This document shows positions 18,254 to 28,905 of a stretch of 64,000 bases of DNA, piece by piece (position 1 is the first letter of the stretch; every line of letters starts with the position of its first letter). The position numbers and the translations under genes are program-made. The notes under the pieces were generated by a model. The model was not told the origin of the DNA and did no database searches. It saw only the letters and a program-made list of their open reading frames with translations. The stretch comes from Prorocentrum cordatum (Eukaryota; Sar; Dinophyceae; Prorocentrales; Prorocentraceae): positions 262,501-326,500 of the forward strand of contig CAUYUJ010012080.1 of the NCBI GenBank assembly GCA_963575745.1. The letters run 5' to 3'.

Positions 18254-18432
18254 TCAATCGATTGAAGAGTAATTGAAGAATAGATTGAAGAATAGCTATT
18301 CTTCAATTTACTCTTCAATTTACTCTTCAATTTACTCTTCATTGTACTCTTCAATTTACTCTTCAATTTACTCTTCAATTTGTTGTTCAAGGAGGCCAAA
18401 CTGTTTTCACACAGTGACAGAGGGCGCAGAGA
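18254..18432. repeat. CTCTTCAATTTA array plus right copy of the 41-bp direct repeat
   Basis: It opens with the same ATCGATTGAAGAGTAATTGA palindromic unit as 16938 and continues as CTCTTCAATTTA dodecamers. It ends with the 41-bp segment shared with 17030-17070. Confidence 0.85.
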
Positions 18433-18559
18433 CTCAAGAGCTCCTGGAGGCCTAAGGCTTGAAGCATTCACAACGTCGTTCGGACGCATCGCCCTGCTAA
18501 ACGGTATTTGCAAATCAAGTGCGATGGAATTCTGTTTTGAATCATGTAATCTTTGAGTC

Positions 18560-18885
18560 TACCCTTCACTATGCTATTCAATCGATTCCTGTTCAATCTA
18601 CTCTTCAATAGACTCTTCAATATACTGTCCAATCTACTCATCTATCCACTGTCTAATCTACTCTTCAACCTACTCGTCAATCTACTCTTTAATCTACTCT
18701 TCAATCTACTCTTCCATATACTCTTCAATCTACTCTTTAATCTACTCTTCAATCTGCTCTTCAATCTACTCGTTAATCTACTCTTCAATCTACTCTTCAA
18801 TCTACTCTTCAATCTATGTCCCAATCTACTCTTCAATATATTCTTCAACCTACCCTTCAATCGGTTGTTCAATCTACTGACAACC
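18560..18885. repeat. Dodecamer array, CTCTTCAATCTA
   Basis: About 25 copies of CTCTTCAATCTA and variants. The translated (KSRL)n, (FNLL)n and similar frames are artefacts of the period of 12. Confidence 0.9.
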
Positions 18886-18889
18886 CTGA

Positions 18890-19005
18890 AAGAACCTCGG
18901 CCCTAGACAACCCCAGACAACCCTGAAAGAACCTCGGCCCTGGACAATCCTACGATACACCCCAGACAACCCTGAAAGAACCTCGGCCCTAGAAACATCC
19001 CTAGA
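18890..19005. repeat. Three-copy tandem repeat
   Basis: CAACCCTGAAAGAACCTCGG followed by CCCT occurs three times, with 35- to 55-bp spacing. Confidence 0.85.
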
Positions 19006-19312
19006 AGCTCAGTCAAGGGCACATCAGGCCCATGAGAAGCACGATCACACGGCCGAGCGCCAATAGCCGTAACCCAGCACGGAGCGGAGGAGAGAGGCGA
19101 AGCCTTGCAATTGAAGTTCAGACACTGGCGATCTGGAGTAGGAGGAGGACGGGCAGGAGGAGCATAAAGAACACGATGAGTGCAAATATACCACGGCAGG
19201 TTTTCGAGACAAGGCCAGCAACAGACTGGTAACATTCTGATGCACGTCTGCGAAAGCGAGCCCCGATTCGCCTTCGTCATCCCTCATTGAACTCCCCCTC
19301 GGAGCTCGAGAC
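19006..19312. other. Intergenic stretch
   Basis: No gene or structured repeat recognised. It probably includes the 3' flank of the gene ending at 19313. Confidence 0.35.
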
Positions 19313-20470
19313 TTATCCTCTGTAGCCGACGGCCTTCTCCCAGCGCTCGATCATCTTCTTTGCGTACTTCGTGGCTGCAAGTTTGGCCCTCTCGTTGTCA
19401 CAGCCCTGCCGCAGGCGAAACTTCTTCTCGAGGTGCCATGCGTTACTATGAGCTCGGCTCCGAAGCACGATCATCGGTGCTCCAGTGACGCCGATGTACT
19501 TTGCAATGGGGTCGACCGTCTTCCCCGTGTCTCCGACGGTGGCGTCAGTGTTCGGCTTGCTACTCTTGCTCTTCATCGGGACTTTCGGTGGGTGTGCTCC
19601 GTGCTTCCTTACCTTCTCCTTCTTCTTCTGCTTCGTCTTCCTCTCCCCATTCGCGTTGTCACCCTTATCCTCCTGCTGCTGCTCGTCGCCGCCCTCGTCG
19701 TCAGTAGAATGCACGGGCTCGGCCCCAACGCCGCGCGCAGCCTTGGCGGCCTCACGCGTTGCGGCAGATTACTCTTGGGGAGCTGGGCCAACAGGTGGGT
19801 CGGCAGCTAGCAGTGCAAGGTCCGCCGCCGTCAACGACCGCTTCGATGAGGTCGAACTCGTCGCCACATGTGTCTTCGACTGGCCGAAGATCCTCTTCTC
19901 CAAAGAGTCGTCGCTGTCTACGGCGATGTCCTCGTCACCGCCATTCATGCTGACGTCGCTGATCTCCACCAGGTCGACGGGCGCCGTCTTCTCGACAGGC
20001 ACCACGGACGGGATGTCCTGTTTGCCTCGTAGTCGGCGGCAGGTGGCATCAGTCGGGCCAGACAACCTCATCATATTGATCAGGATTGCGAACTGCTGGA
20101 AATTGCGAGGCGGTCCAAGGCCACGGCGCTTCCGATCGAGAAGAGTTCGCAGCATCATGCGAAGGTTCAGCGCGCACTTGTCCGACTCGGCAGGCGACCA
20201 TGTCATGCCATGGGCTGTCAGCCAGGCGGAAAATTGGCGATGAAAACTCTGTTGATGAGGAATCAGCCCGCCCGTTGCCAAGAGAATCGCATGGAGCTCG
20301 TCGAACGACTTTCTCACTGACGGCCAGTCGCTGGCACGGCCACCCTTCGTGACTCTGTCTAGAGCCCACAATGATTTAGGCGAGCATGTTGCAAGCTTTA
20401 CATTCTGATCGAAAATAATATTCGCCTGGGCGTCGTCAAGATCGCACCCGGGAGTGCGATGAGACGCCAT
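19313..20470 (-). pseudogene. Hypothetical protein gene interrupted by one in-frame TAA
   Basis: ATG 20470 opens 233 codons to a TAA at 19769-19771, and the same frame continues for about 150 more codons to 19313. Both halves read like one protein. The first has ASDWPSVRKSFDELHAILLA, FHRQFSAWLTAHGMTWSP and an acidic/Ser region. The second resumes SAATREAAKAARG, has a Lys-rich stretch (KTKQKKKEKVRKHG) and ends in IERWEKAVGYRG. The ATG abuts a spliced-leader relic. It may be a nonsense-mutated copy, a case needing readthrough, or a sequence error. Family not recognised. If the stop is real, the 233-residue N-terminal part would be the product. Confidence 0.55.
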
Positions 20471-20488
20471 TCAGCCAAAACGGCTATA
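20469..20488 (-). other. Relict spliced leader abutting a start codon
   Basis: The minus strand reads TATAGCCGTTTTGGCTGAAT, matching about 15 of 20 DinoSL bases including TTTTGGCT. Its end overlaps the ATG of the 19313-20470 gene. Confidence 0.65.
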
Positions 20489-20857
20489 CGACATATGTTT
20501 CTGTATGTTGCGTTTGCGTGTCGTGATTTACGTTGTGTCGGAGAAGTTCAGTCTAAGATACCTTCCGACAAAATCTTTGCGTTTCGCTTGAGACATCCTC
20601 AGAATTCTGGGATCTGCGCTTTGATGCTTTCGCCTTAGGCTTTTCAAAATCAGCCGTTTCGCCTGGGACATCCTCAAACAATGGCATGTTATTTAACTTT
20701 GGATCGAATCGGAGGCGGAGGTGACCGTGGTTTTCGTGATGAAGATCGGTTCGTAATACACCCCCACCCTCGAGTAGTGGAAGCGAAGAAGCATGACGAA
20801 GATGATGCGGTAAGTGAGAAGATGGCGAGATAAACGAGGAGGAAGAGAGGGATTGGA
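20489..20857. other. Intergenic stretch
   Basis: No gene seen. Short direct repeats around GACATCCTCA occur near 20593 and 20668. Confidence 0.35.
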
Positions 20858-21132
20858 GGATGCATAGCGCAACGGCCGCCACCCAGTTCAGACGAAGAGC
20901 AGGAGAGCAGGATGAGGGGGGGGAGTCAAGGATGAGGATTGGCGCAACGGCCGCCACCCAGAGCAGGAGGAGGACGAGGATTGGCGCAACGGCCGCCACC
21001 CAGAGCAGGAGGACAAGGATTGGCGTAACGGCCGCCACCCTGCGAGGGGAGGAAGGGAGGATTAGCGTAACGGCCGCCACCCAGCGAGGAAGGATGAGGG
21101 CAAGGTAGTATTGGCGTAACGGCCGCCACCCA
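20858..21132. repeat. GCAACGGCCGCCACCCAG minisatellite
   Basis: Six copies of ATTGGCGCAACGGCCGCCAC followed by CCAG are spaced roughly 45-60 bp apart by GGA-rich spacers, ending near 21132. Confidence 0.85.
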
Positions 21133-21725
21133 GTTGATTGAAATTCCTCCGCCTCCTTCCTGATACACACGCGCGCACGCAAGCACACGCGCACGCACAC
21201 ACGCGCAAACCCACGCATGGTATATCATCGATGCTCCTCCGCCACCGCCTTAAATGAAGGAGAAACGAGGAGAGATGGAAGAATGATTGAGGGCATGGCT
21301 GCTACCCAGACAAAAACCATGGCGACTGCACCAGCAACGGCAAACAACAGTGGACATAACCAGGACGGCATCGCCAATGCATCTTTTCAGTGGAGCTGGC
21401 TTTTCCTCTGTTCCTAGATCAGAAGCTCTATAGTGGCACACGTAGTAAGATATTTCGACGTGACGGTCAGCATTCGTGAACACTTGTTCGCATGAGTGAG
21501 CCCCACAACTAGTTTTGAGGACAACCCTTAAAACCATATCGTTCAGTGAATTTACGGCATTACCTTATGTCTTAAGGTTTTTCGCAATGCGTTTTGAAGT
21601 ATTTCTTGGTTTTAAGGGTAGTATTTGAGGGAATCCCTTTAATCCTTGTGCAAACCACCCGCAATTCAACATGAATCCGTTGATTCGTAAGGAATCCTCA
21701 TTTAAATGAAGTTGTTGATGGTCGG
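21133..21725. other. Intergenic stretch
   Basis: CA/CG-rich dinucleotide-like run (ACACGCGCGCACGCAAGCAC) at 21165-21215; otherwise nothing recognised. Confidence 0.35.
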
Positions 21726-21780
21726 GCCCCCCCCCCCTCGAAAACCGGAGGGGGGTCACTACCGGTTCGACCCCCCTCCC
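21726..21780. repeat. C-tract repeat with ACCGGT core
   Basis: One copy of the family seen at 12.0 and 42.2 kb: poly-C, then TCGAAAACCGGAGGGGGGTC, then ACTACCGGTTCGACC, then poly-C. It is followed by a CCACTGTCCC minisatellite, as in the 42-kb locus. Confidence 0.75.
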
Positions 21781-21837
21781 CACGCACCGCCAGCAAACGA
21801 CTCCCGGCCCCTACCACCGGTCGCATCACATCCCCCA

Positions 21838-22290
21838 CTGTTGTTCCCAGCGCCACTGTCCTCACCACCACTGTCCCCACTGGTTCCACCACCGTCCCTA
21901 TTGCCCCCACCAATGCCACCACCACTGTCGCACTGTCCCCACTGTTCCCACAACTGTTCCCACCGCGGTTCCACTCCCCACTGTCTCCACGGACCCAACC
22001 ACTGCCTATCCCCATTGTCCCCACTGTCCCACTGACTCCTCCGCTGTCCCACTGAGCTGTCCCACTGTTTCCACCACTGTCCCCGCTGTCCCCGCCACTG
22101 TCCCCGCTGTACCTCTGTCCCATTGTCCCACCGCCGTCCTCGCCACCGCCTTTACCAGTGTCTCCACCACCATTGTACCCTCCACTGTCCCAGTGTTTCC
22201 ACCTCATTCCCACTGTCCCCACACCACTGTCCCCACCACCACCGTTCCCACCACTGTCCACTGTCCCCCCTGTTCCCACCATTGTCCCCA
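21838..22290. repeat. CCACTGTCCC minisatellite
   Basis: Degenerate CCCCACTGTCCCCACCACTG units over about 450 bp. A shorter array of the same unit lies at 42115-42225, again beside the ACCGGT-core repeat. Confidence 0.85.
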
Positions 22291-23440
22291 CCACTACTTG
22301 GATCACCGCCGTGGTTGCTTTGTGGTTGGGGCAGTTCGATGTTGTTTGGGGGCGGTTAGCCACGTTACGTAAGCAGTGTGCTAAACTGCTTAGCTCGGGG
22401 AGTGCAAGATACATGCTAAGCCTGTTAAGGTAGAGGAGCTATCCAACTTAGCGGGCTTCGCCTAACCTAGTTAGCGGGGTATGAAACCATGTAAATTTGG
22501 ATAGTTAATTGATATACTCGGGGATGTCAACTCGAAGTTTTGGCTTGGGAATTGCGCGATTCGAAATCGGCAACGCCTGAATCGAAACAAAAATCTCGAT
22601 CGTCGGGGCAGGCGCCAGCCTTGACATCTCCAGGGGGCGAAGTATAATGTGGAAATCTACGCTTCCCAACCGCATTTCCGCGAATCAACGGCGCACTTCC
22701 CGCTGCGACTCAACGGGGCGCAAGTGACGGAGGAGAGGGAGAAAGGGGATGGATAGGAGGGGAATGAAAACAATTGTACGAGGGGAACGGAGGACGAGAA
22801 CGAGGAGAAGGAGAAATACAAGAACGATGCACATACGGAGAATAAGGAAAGCGAGAACGGGAAGGGAGGCAGAAGAGGAGGGGGGTCAAGTCGAGGCCCA
22901 CTATTTCTCCAGTTAGGGCCCCGTGATTGCACAATCGGGGGTCCAATTAAGGGTCCAGTGGGGCTCGAAAAGAAGTTCAAAAAAGGGTGCCTTCGGGGGT
23001 CAATCGAACGCCAAGGCAAGCCCCCGCACGGGGTCAAGTGGGGTCCCTGTCGGGCCAGACGCGAGGCCCTGTGGGACGGGGCGTTGAACTCTCAACGGGT
23101 CCAATGGAGGGCAAAGTGGGTAGGGGGGGGGTCAGGGGCGCAGCGAGGTCCCAGTTGTGCCCAGCACCGCACGATGTTTTGATCAGAAGATATCTAGCGC
23201 TGGAAAATGGAAAAAAATCGCCATAACATTGTTCCAACATTAATGGCCACACGGGGCCACCGCAAAGTTCCAGCAAATGCCGCGCTGGTGTCAAACATGT
23301 CTCGGCCAGTAAGGCTTCCAACGGGGGGGGCGAGAAACAAAACCAATAAGGGGAGCCAAACAGGGGCACACGGGGCCCACTAGCGCTCCACTACGGCCCC
23401 CCTTGGGGTCCAATCGGAAGCATCCGCATCCTCCCCATTG
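22291..23440. other. Intergenic stretch with TTAGC/GCTAA-rich segment
   Basis: Positions 22345-22480 hold many TTAGC and GCTAA pentamers (for example GCTTAGCTC, GGTTAGCC, CTTAGCGGGC). A similar enrichment occurs at 41785-42095. No supported gene. Confidence 0.4.
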
Positions 23441-24189
23441 TCCTCTTCTTCCTAGAGGGGGAGGCAGGAGGGGGAGGGGGGCGGGAGGTGGAGGAGGACA
23501 GGGAGAAGGAGGGGGAGGAGGCGGAGGAGGAGGAGGAAGGGGCGGAGGGACAGGAGGAGGGGGAGGAGGAGGCGGTCCGAGCATTTAGGCTGGGCTTCGG
23601 GCCGCCCCAAACAGGGAAAGGCCAAGGGGGTAGCCCTCCTCTCGATTCCTGGAGCAGGAGCGCGCTCAGAGCAGACTGGCTGACCACCCTCCTCCTCCTC
23701 CTCCTCCTCCTCCTCCTCCTCCTCCTCCTCCTCCCTCCTCCTTATCCTCCTCCTCCTCATCCTCATCCTCCTCCTCCTCCGCCTCCTCCTCCTCCTCATC
23801 CTCCCCCTCCTCTTCCCTCCTCCTCATCATCATCGCCAACCTCATCCTCATCCTCGTCCTCCCTCCTACTCTTCCTCCTCATCGTCATCCCACCCCGCGC
23901 CCTCCTCCTCCTTCTCGGCATCCTCCTCCTCATCATCCCCAGCCTCCTCACCGACCCTCCTCATTATCATCATCCTTCGCCTCCTCCGTCTCCTCGGCCA
24001 TCTTCCATGATAATGTGCTTCCGCCTCCTCACCATCCGCATCCTCGACATCATCCTTGCCCTCCGCATCATCATCCACCTCTTCATCCTCATCCTCCTCC
24101 TCCTCCTCCTCATTCTCCTCTTCCCCCTGCTCCATCCCCTGTCCCTCCCCCTCCTCCTCATCTTCATCCTCAGCCTCCTCCTCATCATC

Positions 24190-24220
<31 letters not shown>

Positions 24221-24310
24221 ATCCTCCATCCCCTCCTCATCCTCCTCTTCCTCCTCCTTCTCCTCCTCCTCATTCTCCTCCCTCCTCGTCCTCTTCACTC
24301 GCCCCCCTCC
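23440..24310. repeat. GGA then CCT/CAT microsatellite block
   Basis: GGA-rich 23455-23580, then CTC/CTT/CAT-rich 23685-24300. Long Ser/Pro/Leu and Glu/Arg frames here are composition artefacts. Confidence 0.85.
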
Positions 24311-24871
24311 TCATCGATCAAACTCCTCGTTGATCCTCATCGTCATCCTCCTCCTCCTAGTCCTGCTCCGCCTCCCCAGTCTCTTCGATCGTGCTCAGCC
24401 TTTCTCGGTCCTGCTCACCCCTCTCCGTCATTCCCCTCCCGCACGCCCCACCCTACCTTGCGTCCTCATCCTTCCCCGTCCTCCCTCCCCTCCTCTCATC
24501 GCCTCCCCTCGCCTCCCCCCTTCAGCCGTCGGACGCTCCAGGGGGTCGCCAGGCAGGGCCCAAGATGCCGACTTCTCCGCATGACCGATTTCCAGCAATC
24601 CCGCCCCGGTGATCCTGGGGGGACGTCTCATTGTCTGGTTATTGGTTTCCTCACAGCAGGGTGGGCAGGATGAGGATGAGGAGGACCCCCCGTTTGTTGT
24701 TTGTGATTTCCACCACCCCCTCTTGGGCAATCCCCTCGTGGTGATCCTGTTGCTTTATACGTCTCATTGTCTTTGTTATTGGTTTCCTCACAGGGCTCGG
24801 GTGGAGGATGAGGATGAGGAGGAGGATGGAGATAGGAGGTCGGAGGAAGATGGCGATGCATGCATGTCCAT
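24311..24871. other. Intergenic stretch with a short duplication
   Basis: GTCTCATTGTCTGGTTATTG and GTCTCATTGTCTTTGTTATT, each followed by GGTTTCCTCACAG, occur at about 24625 and 24760. The copies are about 130 bp apart and each is followed by GGATGAGGATGAGGAGGA. Confidence 0.5.
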
Positions 24872-26998
24872 TCAAAGCCCGAGTGCCCTGAGCTTCAGCC
24901 TGGGCGGCAACAGTACCTGACATATCGTGCCAGTCCGCGCTGGCCAGTACACACAAGGCTCAATTATGTCCAACATGCTAATCAACTCTAAATCGCAGCG
25001 CACACGGCACTTCACATGCGTGGGCTCCGAAGCTACAACTGTCCACTTGTAAATGCACGTCCAGAGTGCATCCGCAAACCGAGCATGGAAGTGCACTGAC
25101 CCGAACTCGACGCCAGAAGCTCCCTGGAATGAAACCACGTCCCCTACACAGACGACGCGGCAGTGCACGTGTGCGTCCTTCGACGTGTCAATGACGACGT
25201 CGTCGCCGATGTCGTTGCTCCCGCCACAAAGCAAGGACCGCACCCTCTTGGTCGCAGGCCTAGGGTTCAGCAAGCTCGGCTTGGTCAGGGGCATCTTTAG
25301 CTGGTAAAGGTGCTGCACGGTGACCTCCTCCATGAGCCCCCTGTTGTACGACACTGTCGTGTGCCTACCAGTCGCCATGGTCTTGACGGTTCGGTGCTTC
25401 CGCTCTTGGACGAACACCGACAATAAACATTTGTGCCTCCGCAGAGTGTCTGGGAGATGAATGGTGTAGTGCGACTTGGGAAGCCACAGTGACTGCCCAT
25501 AAGCAGCCTTATGCAACGCCAGGTGCCGCCCGATAGCGGTGGCCAGCTGGCCAGCCCCGACGAGGCCAGAATTCACGATCGTAAGAAGTTGCACCACCAC
25601 GCAGAGGGCGATCCCGCTCCTGACCTCGGCGTCGGCACCACCCACGATCGGCAGCGCAACATCCCTGAGCCACTTCTCGAGCACAACAGGGGGCGAGAGG
25701 AACACCGAGGCATTGCCAGACGGGCTGTTGTCCGAGTGCTGGGAGCACAAATCCTTGGCGTCAGGGTGCGCCAAGGGCCACTGCCATTGCTTTAAAAATC
25801 CGTCCAGCACGTCGGGGCCTAGCCCAACTTGGCGAAGCCTATGCACAAGCTCGGACACCTCCTTGGTGTATACGCCGTTGACCATGTAGCAGTGCATCCA
25901 GTCCCAGCACCAGGCCTTGACGACGTCGATGTCGTCGACGAGGCTCTCGTCCTGCAGCCAGTTTGAAGCGAAATACTTGTAGCCCATCAGTGTCTCGTAC
26001 TTCTCGAGCTCTGTCTTGCCGTTTGGGACGGCCGCCAACTCCCGAAGCCTGCGCTGGATGCCCCGAATGCCACTAGCTGTGCGCGCCCGAAACTTTGAAA
26101 TGTCCACCTCGTCCGCCGAGACCAAAAAGTTCGAAGGGTCTGGGAGCAGCAGCGACCGATGCCCTACGGCGTTCGCGCACAGTGCGCATACTTTGTGAGC
26201 GGTGGCGCCCATCACCTGCATGGGCGCCTTGAACGCCCTCTCGCCCTGCACGATGATGCCGAGGCGCCCGAAGACTAGCCTCGGCGCAGCCTCGCCAGCC
26301 ACGGCGATGGACACGCCGTCCCGCAGGTCGGGCTTGCCATCTGCACGTCCAAATAACTGCCGGAGAACGTACTTAAAAACTTGCGACATGTTGCCATCCA
26401 TGCTGTCAACGCTCGTGGCCTGGACGGCCGCGATTGTGTTCCACGCTGCTTCTGCATTCAACGCTGGGAAGCCCAATTCTGCAAAGGACCAATAGCACAT
26501 CTGGACCTTACGGTCGTTATGCTCCGCAAGTGGGTTGCCTGGAGTCACCTCGTCCGCGTAGAGCAGGACGGTGATGAAGTTCCTGCCCCGATCGAGTGCC
26601 TGAGGGAGAAGGCCCCCCCCCTCCCACCCCCCAGCCACCGCGTCAACCCAAGAGGGAGTGGGGCAGGAGCGGGGAGCCTCGACCAACGTGTCTCGGTAGC
26701 ACTCAGAGAACTTAGACGCCGCCTCCAAGAAGCCCAGCGGGTGTGCCAAGTACATCTCGACCGTGCCCCCCTTGGTCGTGGGCACCTTGTGGAGCTGCAG
26801 CAGCTTGCCGAAGGAGGTATCCTGGAAAGCTACTCTCTGCCGTTCTCGCTGGATCGTCGACGGACTGGACGCATCAGGCACACCCTCTCGGCGCACTTGG
26901 TCGAGGATCTGCGACAGCGCCTGTGCTGTAACATGAGCTCCTCGACCGAAGTCAATCACTCTCGGTTTCTTGTGTGGTGGTTCGCCGCCCAGCGGCAT
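24872..26998 (-). CDS. Transposase-like or domesticated protein of a dinoflagellate-expanded family (708 aa)
   Basis: I place the start at ATG 26998 (MPLGGEPPHKKPRVIDFGRG), because the longer frame would begin inside a spliced-leader relic at 27004-27026. The 708-codon frame is intact and intronless. Visible features: a basic start; VCALCANAVGHRS, a CxxC pair near residue 275; YKYFASNWLQDESLVDDIDV; AWCWDWMHCYMVNGVYTKEV with an Asp and His in a D-x-MH context; LPKSHYTIHLPDTLRRHKCL; VQERKHRTVK; and a Cys/Val-rich C-terminal domain. The D-x-MH, HYxxHL and ERKH signatures recall Tnp2-like (CACTA) and related DDE transposases, and the family is highly repeated in dinoflagellates. I saw no terminal inverted repeats around it. 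The mRNA-derived 5' end argues that the copy moved as RNA. Confidence 0.65.
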   Translation of the reverse strand: MPLGGEPPHKKPRVIDFGRGAHVTAQALSQILDQVRREGVPDASSPSTIQRERQRVAFQDTSFGKLLQLHKVPTTKGGTVEMYLAHPLGFLEAASKFSECYRDTLVEAPRSCPTPSWVDAVAGGWEGGGLLPQALDRGRNFITVLLYADEVTPGNPLAEHNDRKVQMCYWSFAELGFPALNAEAAWNTIAAVQATSVDSMDGNMSQVFKYVLRQLFGRADGKPDLRDGVSIAVAGEAAPRLVFGRLGIIVQGERAFKAPMQVMGATAHKVCALCANAVGHRSLLLPDPSNFLVSADEVDISKFRARTASGIRGIQRRLRELAAVPNGKTELEKYETLMGYKYFASNWLQDESLVDDIDVVKAWCWDWMHCYMVNGVYTKEVSELVHRLRQVGLGPDVLDGFLKQWQWPLAHPDAKDLCSQHSDNSPSGNASVFLSPPVVLEKWLRDVALPIVGGADAEVRSGIALCVVVQLLTIVNSGLVGAGQLATAIGRHLALHKAAYGQSLWLPKSHYTIHLPDTLRRHKCLLSVFVQERKHRTVKTMATGRHTTVSYNRGLMEEVTVQHLYQLKMPLTKPSLLNPRPATKRVRSLLCGGSNDIGDDVVIDTSKDAHVHCRVVCVGDVVSFQGASGVEFGSVHFHARFADALWTCIYKWTVVASEPTHVKCRVRCDLELISMLDIIEPCVYWPARTGTICQVLLPPRLKLRALGL

Positions 26999-27003
26999 TA
27001 TAC

Positions 27004-27026
27004 CTTGAGCCAAAACTGGCTACGGT
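27004..27026 (-). other. Relict spliced leader with a one-base insertion
   Basis: The minus strand reads ACCGTAGCCAGTTTTGGCTC then AAG, i.e. all 22 DinoSL bases with one extra G. Only 5 bases separate it from ATG 26998, so the ancestral mRNA had a very short leader. Confidence 0.9.
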
Positions 27027-27252
27027 GGATATGGATGTGATGTGGGAACGGAAACTATACGAGGATTGGGGGTAAACCATTGGCTTGGAGGTTTATTGTT
27101 AACGCACCCTCCCGCCAGACCGTGCGGATCCAGATTGGGGCGGGGTGGGCCTGGGCTTATTTGGATTTTGGGCGCGGCCCTGACCAGCTGAAGGCAACGG
27201 CCAGCCGCAGCAGCGAAATGGGATGGGTCCAGGGGCACCGAAAAAATAGCCT

Positions 27253-28900
27253 GACGAAGGACCCAACCATATGCAGCTGCGAGTACCGCATTCTGGGCAC
27301 TGCTTTCGGTGGAGCTCCCTATGGGTCAACGATCCTCGCGAGGGATGCGCCGAATTGGGTCCGACGCCCCCATGCGGACCCTGCCACTGGGGCCTTCGGT
27401 GGGGCTCCCTATAGGGCCACGATCCTCGTGAGGGGTGTGCCGAATTTGTTCCGACGCCCCCATGCGGACCCTGCCACTGGGGCCTTCGGTGGAGCTACCT
27501 ATGGGGCCGCGAAACGTGTGAGGGGTGTGCCGAAATTGTGATGGGGAGGCATGCGGACCCTGCCACTAGGGCCGTCGGTGGAGCCCCCTATGGGGCCACG
27601 AAACGTGTGAGGGGTGTGCCGAAATTGGTGTTGGGGAGGCATGCGAACCCTGCGACTGGGGCCTTCGGTGGAGCTCCCTATGGGGCCACGAAACGTGTGA
27701 TGGGTGTGCCGAAATGGGTGGTGGGGAGGCATGCGAACTCTGCCACTTGTGCCTTTAGTGGAGCTCCCTATGGAGCCACGAAACGCGTGAGGGGTGTGCC
27801 GAAATTAGTTTTGGTGAGGCATGCGAACCCTGCCACTGGAGTCTTCGGCGGAGCTCCCTATGGGGCCACGAAACGTGTGAGGGGTGTGCCGAAATGGGTG
27901 CTGGGGAGGCATGCGAACCCTGCCACTGGGGCCTTCGGCGTAGCTCCCTATGGGGCCACCAGGCGTGTGAGGGGTGTGCCGAAATGTGTGGTGGGGAGGC
28001 ATGCGAACCCTGCCACTGGGGCCTTCAATGGAGCTCCACGAAACGTGTGAGGGGTGTGCCGAAATGGGTGGTGGGGAGGCATGCGAAACCTGCGACTGGG
28101 GCCTTCGATGGAGCTCCCTATGGGGCCACGAAGCGTGTGAGGGGTGTGCCGAAATGGGTGGTGGGGGGGCATACGGGCCCTGGCACTGGGGCCTCCGATG
28201 GAGCTCCCTATGTTGCCACGAAGCGTGTGAGGGGTGTACCGAAATGGGTGTTGGGGAGGCATGCGAACCCTGCCACTGGGGTATTCGGTGGAGCTCCCTA
28301 TGGGGCAACGAAACGTGTGAGGGGTGTGCCGAAATGGGTGGTGGGGAGGCATGCGAACCCTGCCACTGGGGCCTTCGGTGGAGCTACCTATGGGGCCACG
28401 AAACGTGTGAGGGGTGTGCCGAAATTTGTGTTGGGGAGGCATGCGAACCCTGCAATTGGGGCCTTCGGTGGAGCTCCCTATGGGGCCACGAAACTTGTGA
28501 GGGGTGTGCCGAAATGGGTGGTGGGGAGGCATGCAAACCCTGCCACTGGGGCCTTCGGTGGAGCTCCCTACAGTGCCACGAAACGTGTGACGGGTGTGCC
28601 GAAATGGGTGGCGATGGTGGTGATGGTGACGGCGGGTGATGAGGGCGATGATGGTGCCGATGACGGTGATGGTGATGATGACGACGAGGATGACGACGAC
28701 GATGGTGATGACGATGATGATGGTGATGCTGACGATGATGATGAACATGGCGGCCATGATGTTGTTGATGATGATGATGACGATGACGATGATGACTGAT
28801 GGTGGTGCCGATGATGCGAGGAGGGGGGAGGGCAGCGGGAGGAGGAGGAGGAGTGACGCGGGGCGCTCTCTCTTCAAAACGAGGACCCAACACCACAGGA
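27253..28900. repeat. Composite satellite element, copy 1
   Basis: Bounded by AGGACCCAAC at 27258-27267 and 28882-28891 in the same orientation. Inside are about 14 units of 90 bp (27302-28610), a GAT/GGTGATG microsatellite (28611-28798), and a flank with GGAGGGGGGAGGGCAGCGGG and CGGGGCGCTCTCTCTTCAAA. Each 90-bp unit contains GGAGCTCCCTATGGGGCCAC and GGGAGGCATGCGAACCCTG. The unit is open in several frames on both strands, giving 30-residue protein-like repeats (such as GRHANPATGAFGGAPYGATK). Confidence 0.9.
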
Positions 28901-28905
28901 TGGTT

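Noticed and set aside
27894-28799. Long plus-strand frame of about 300 codons with 30-residue repeats
   Set aside because: It is the 90-bp satellite read in one of several open frames and runs into a GAT microsatellite; no start context or unique sequence supports a gene.
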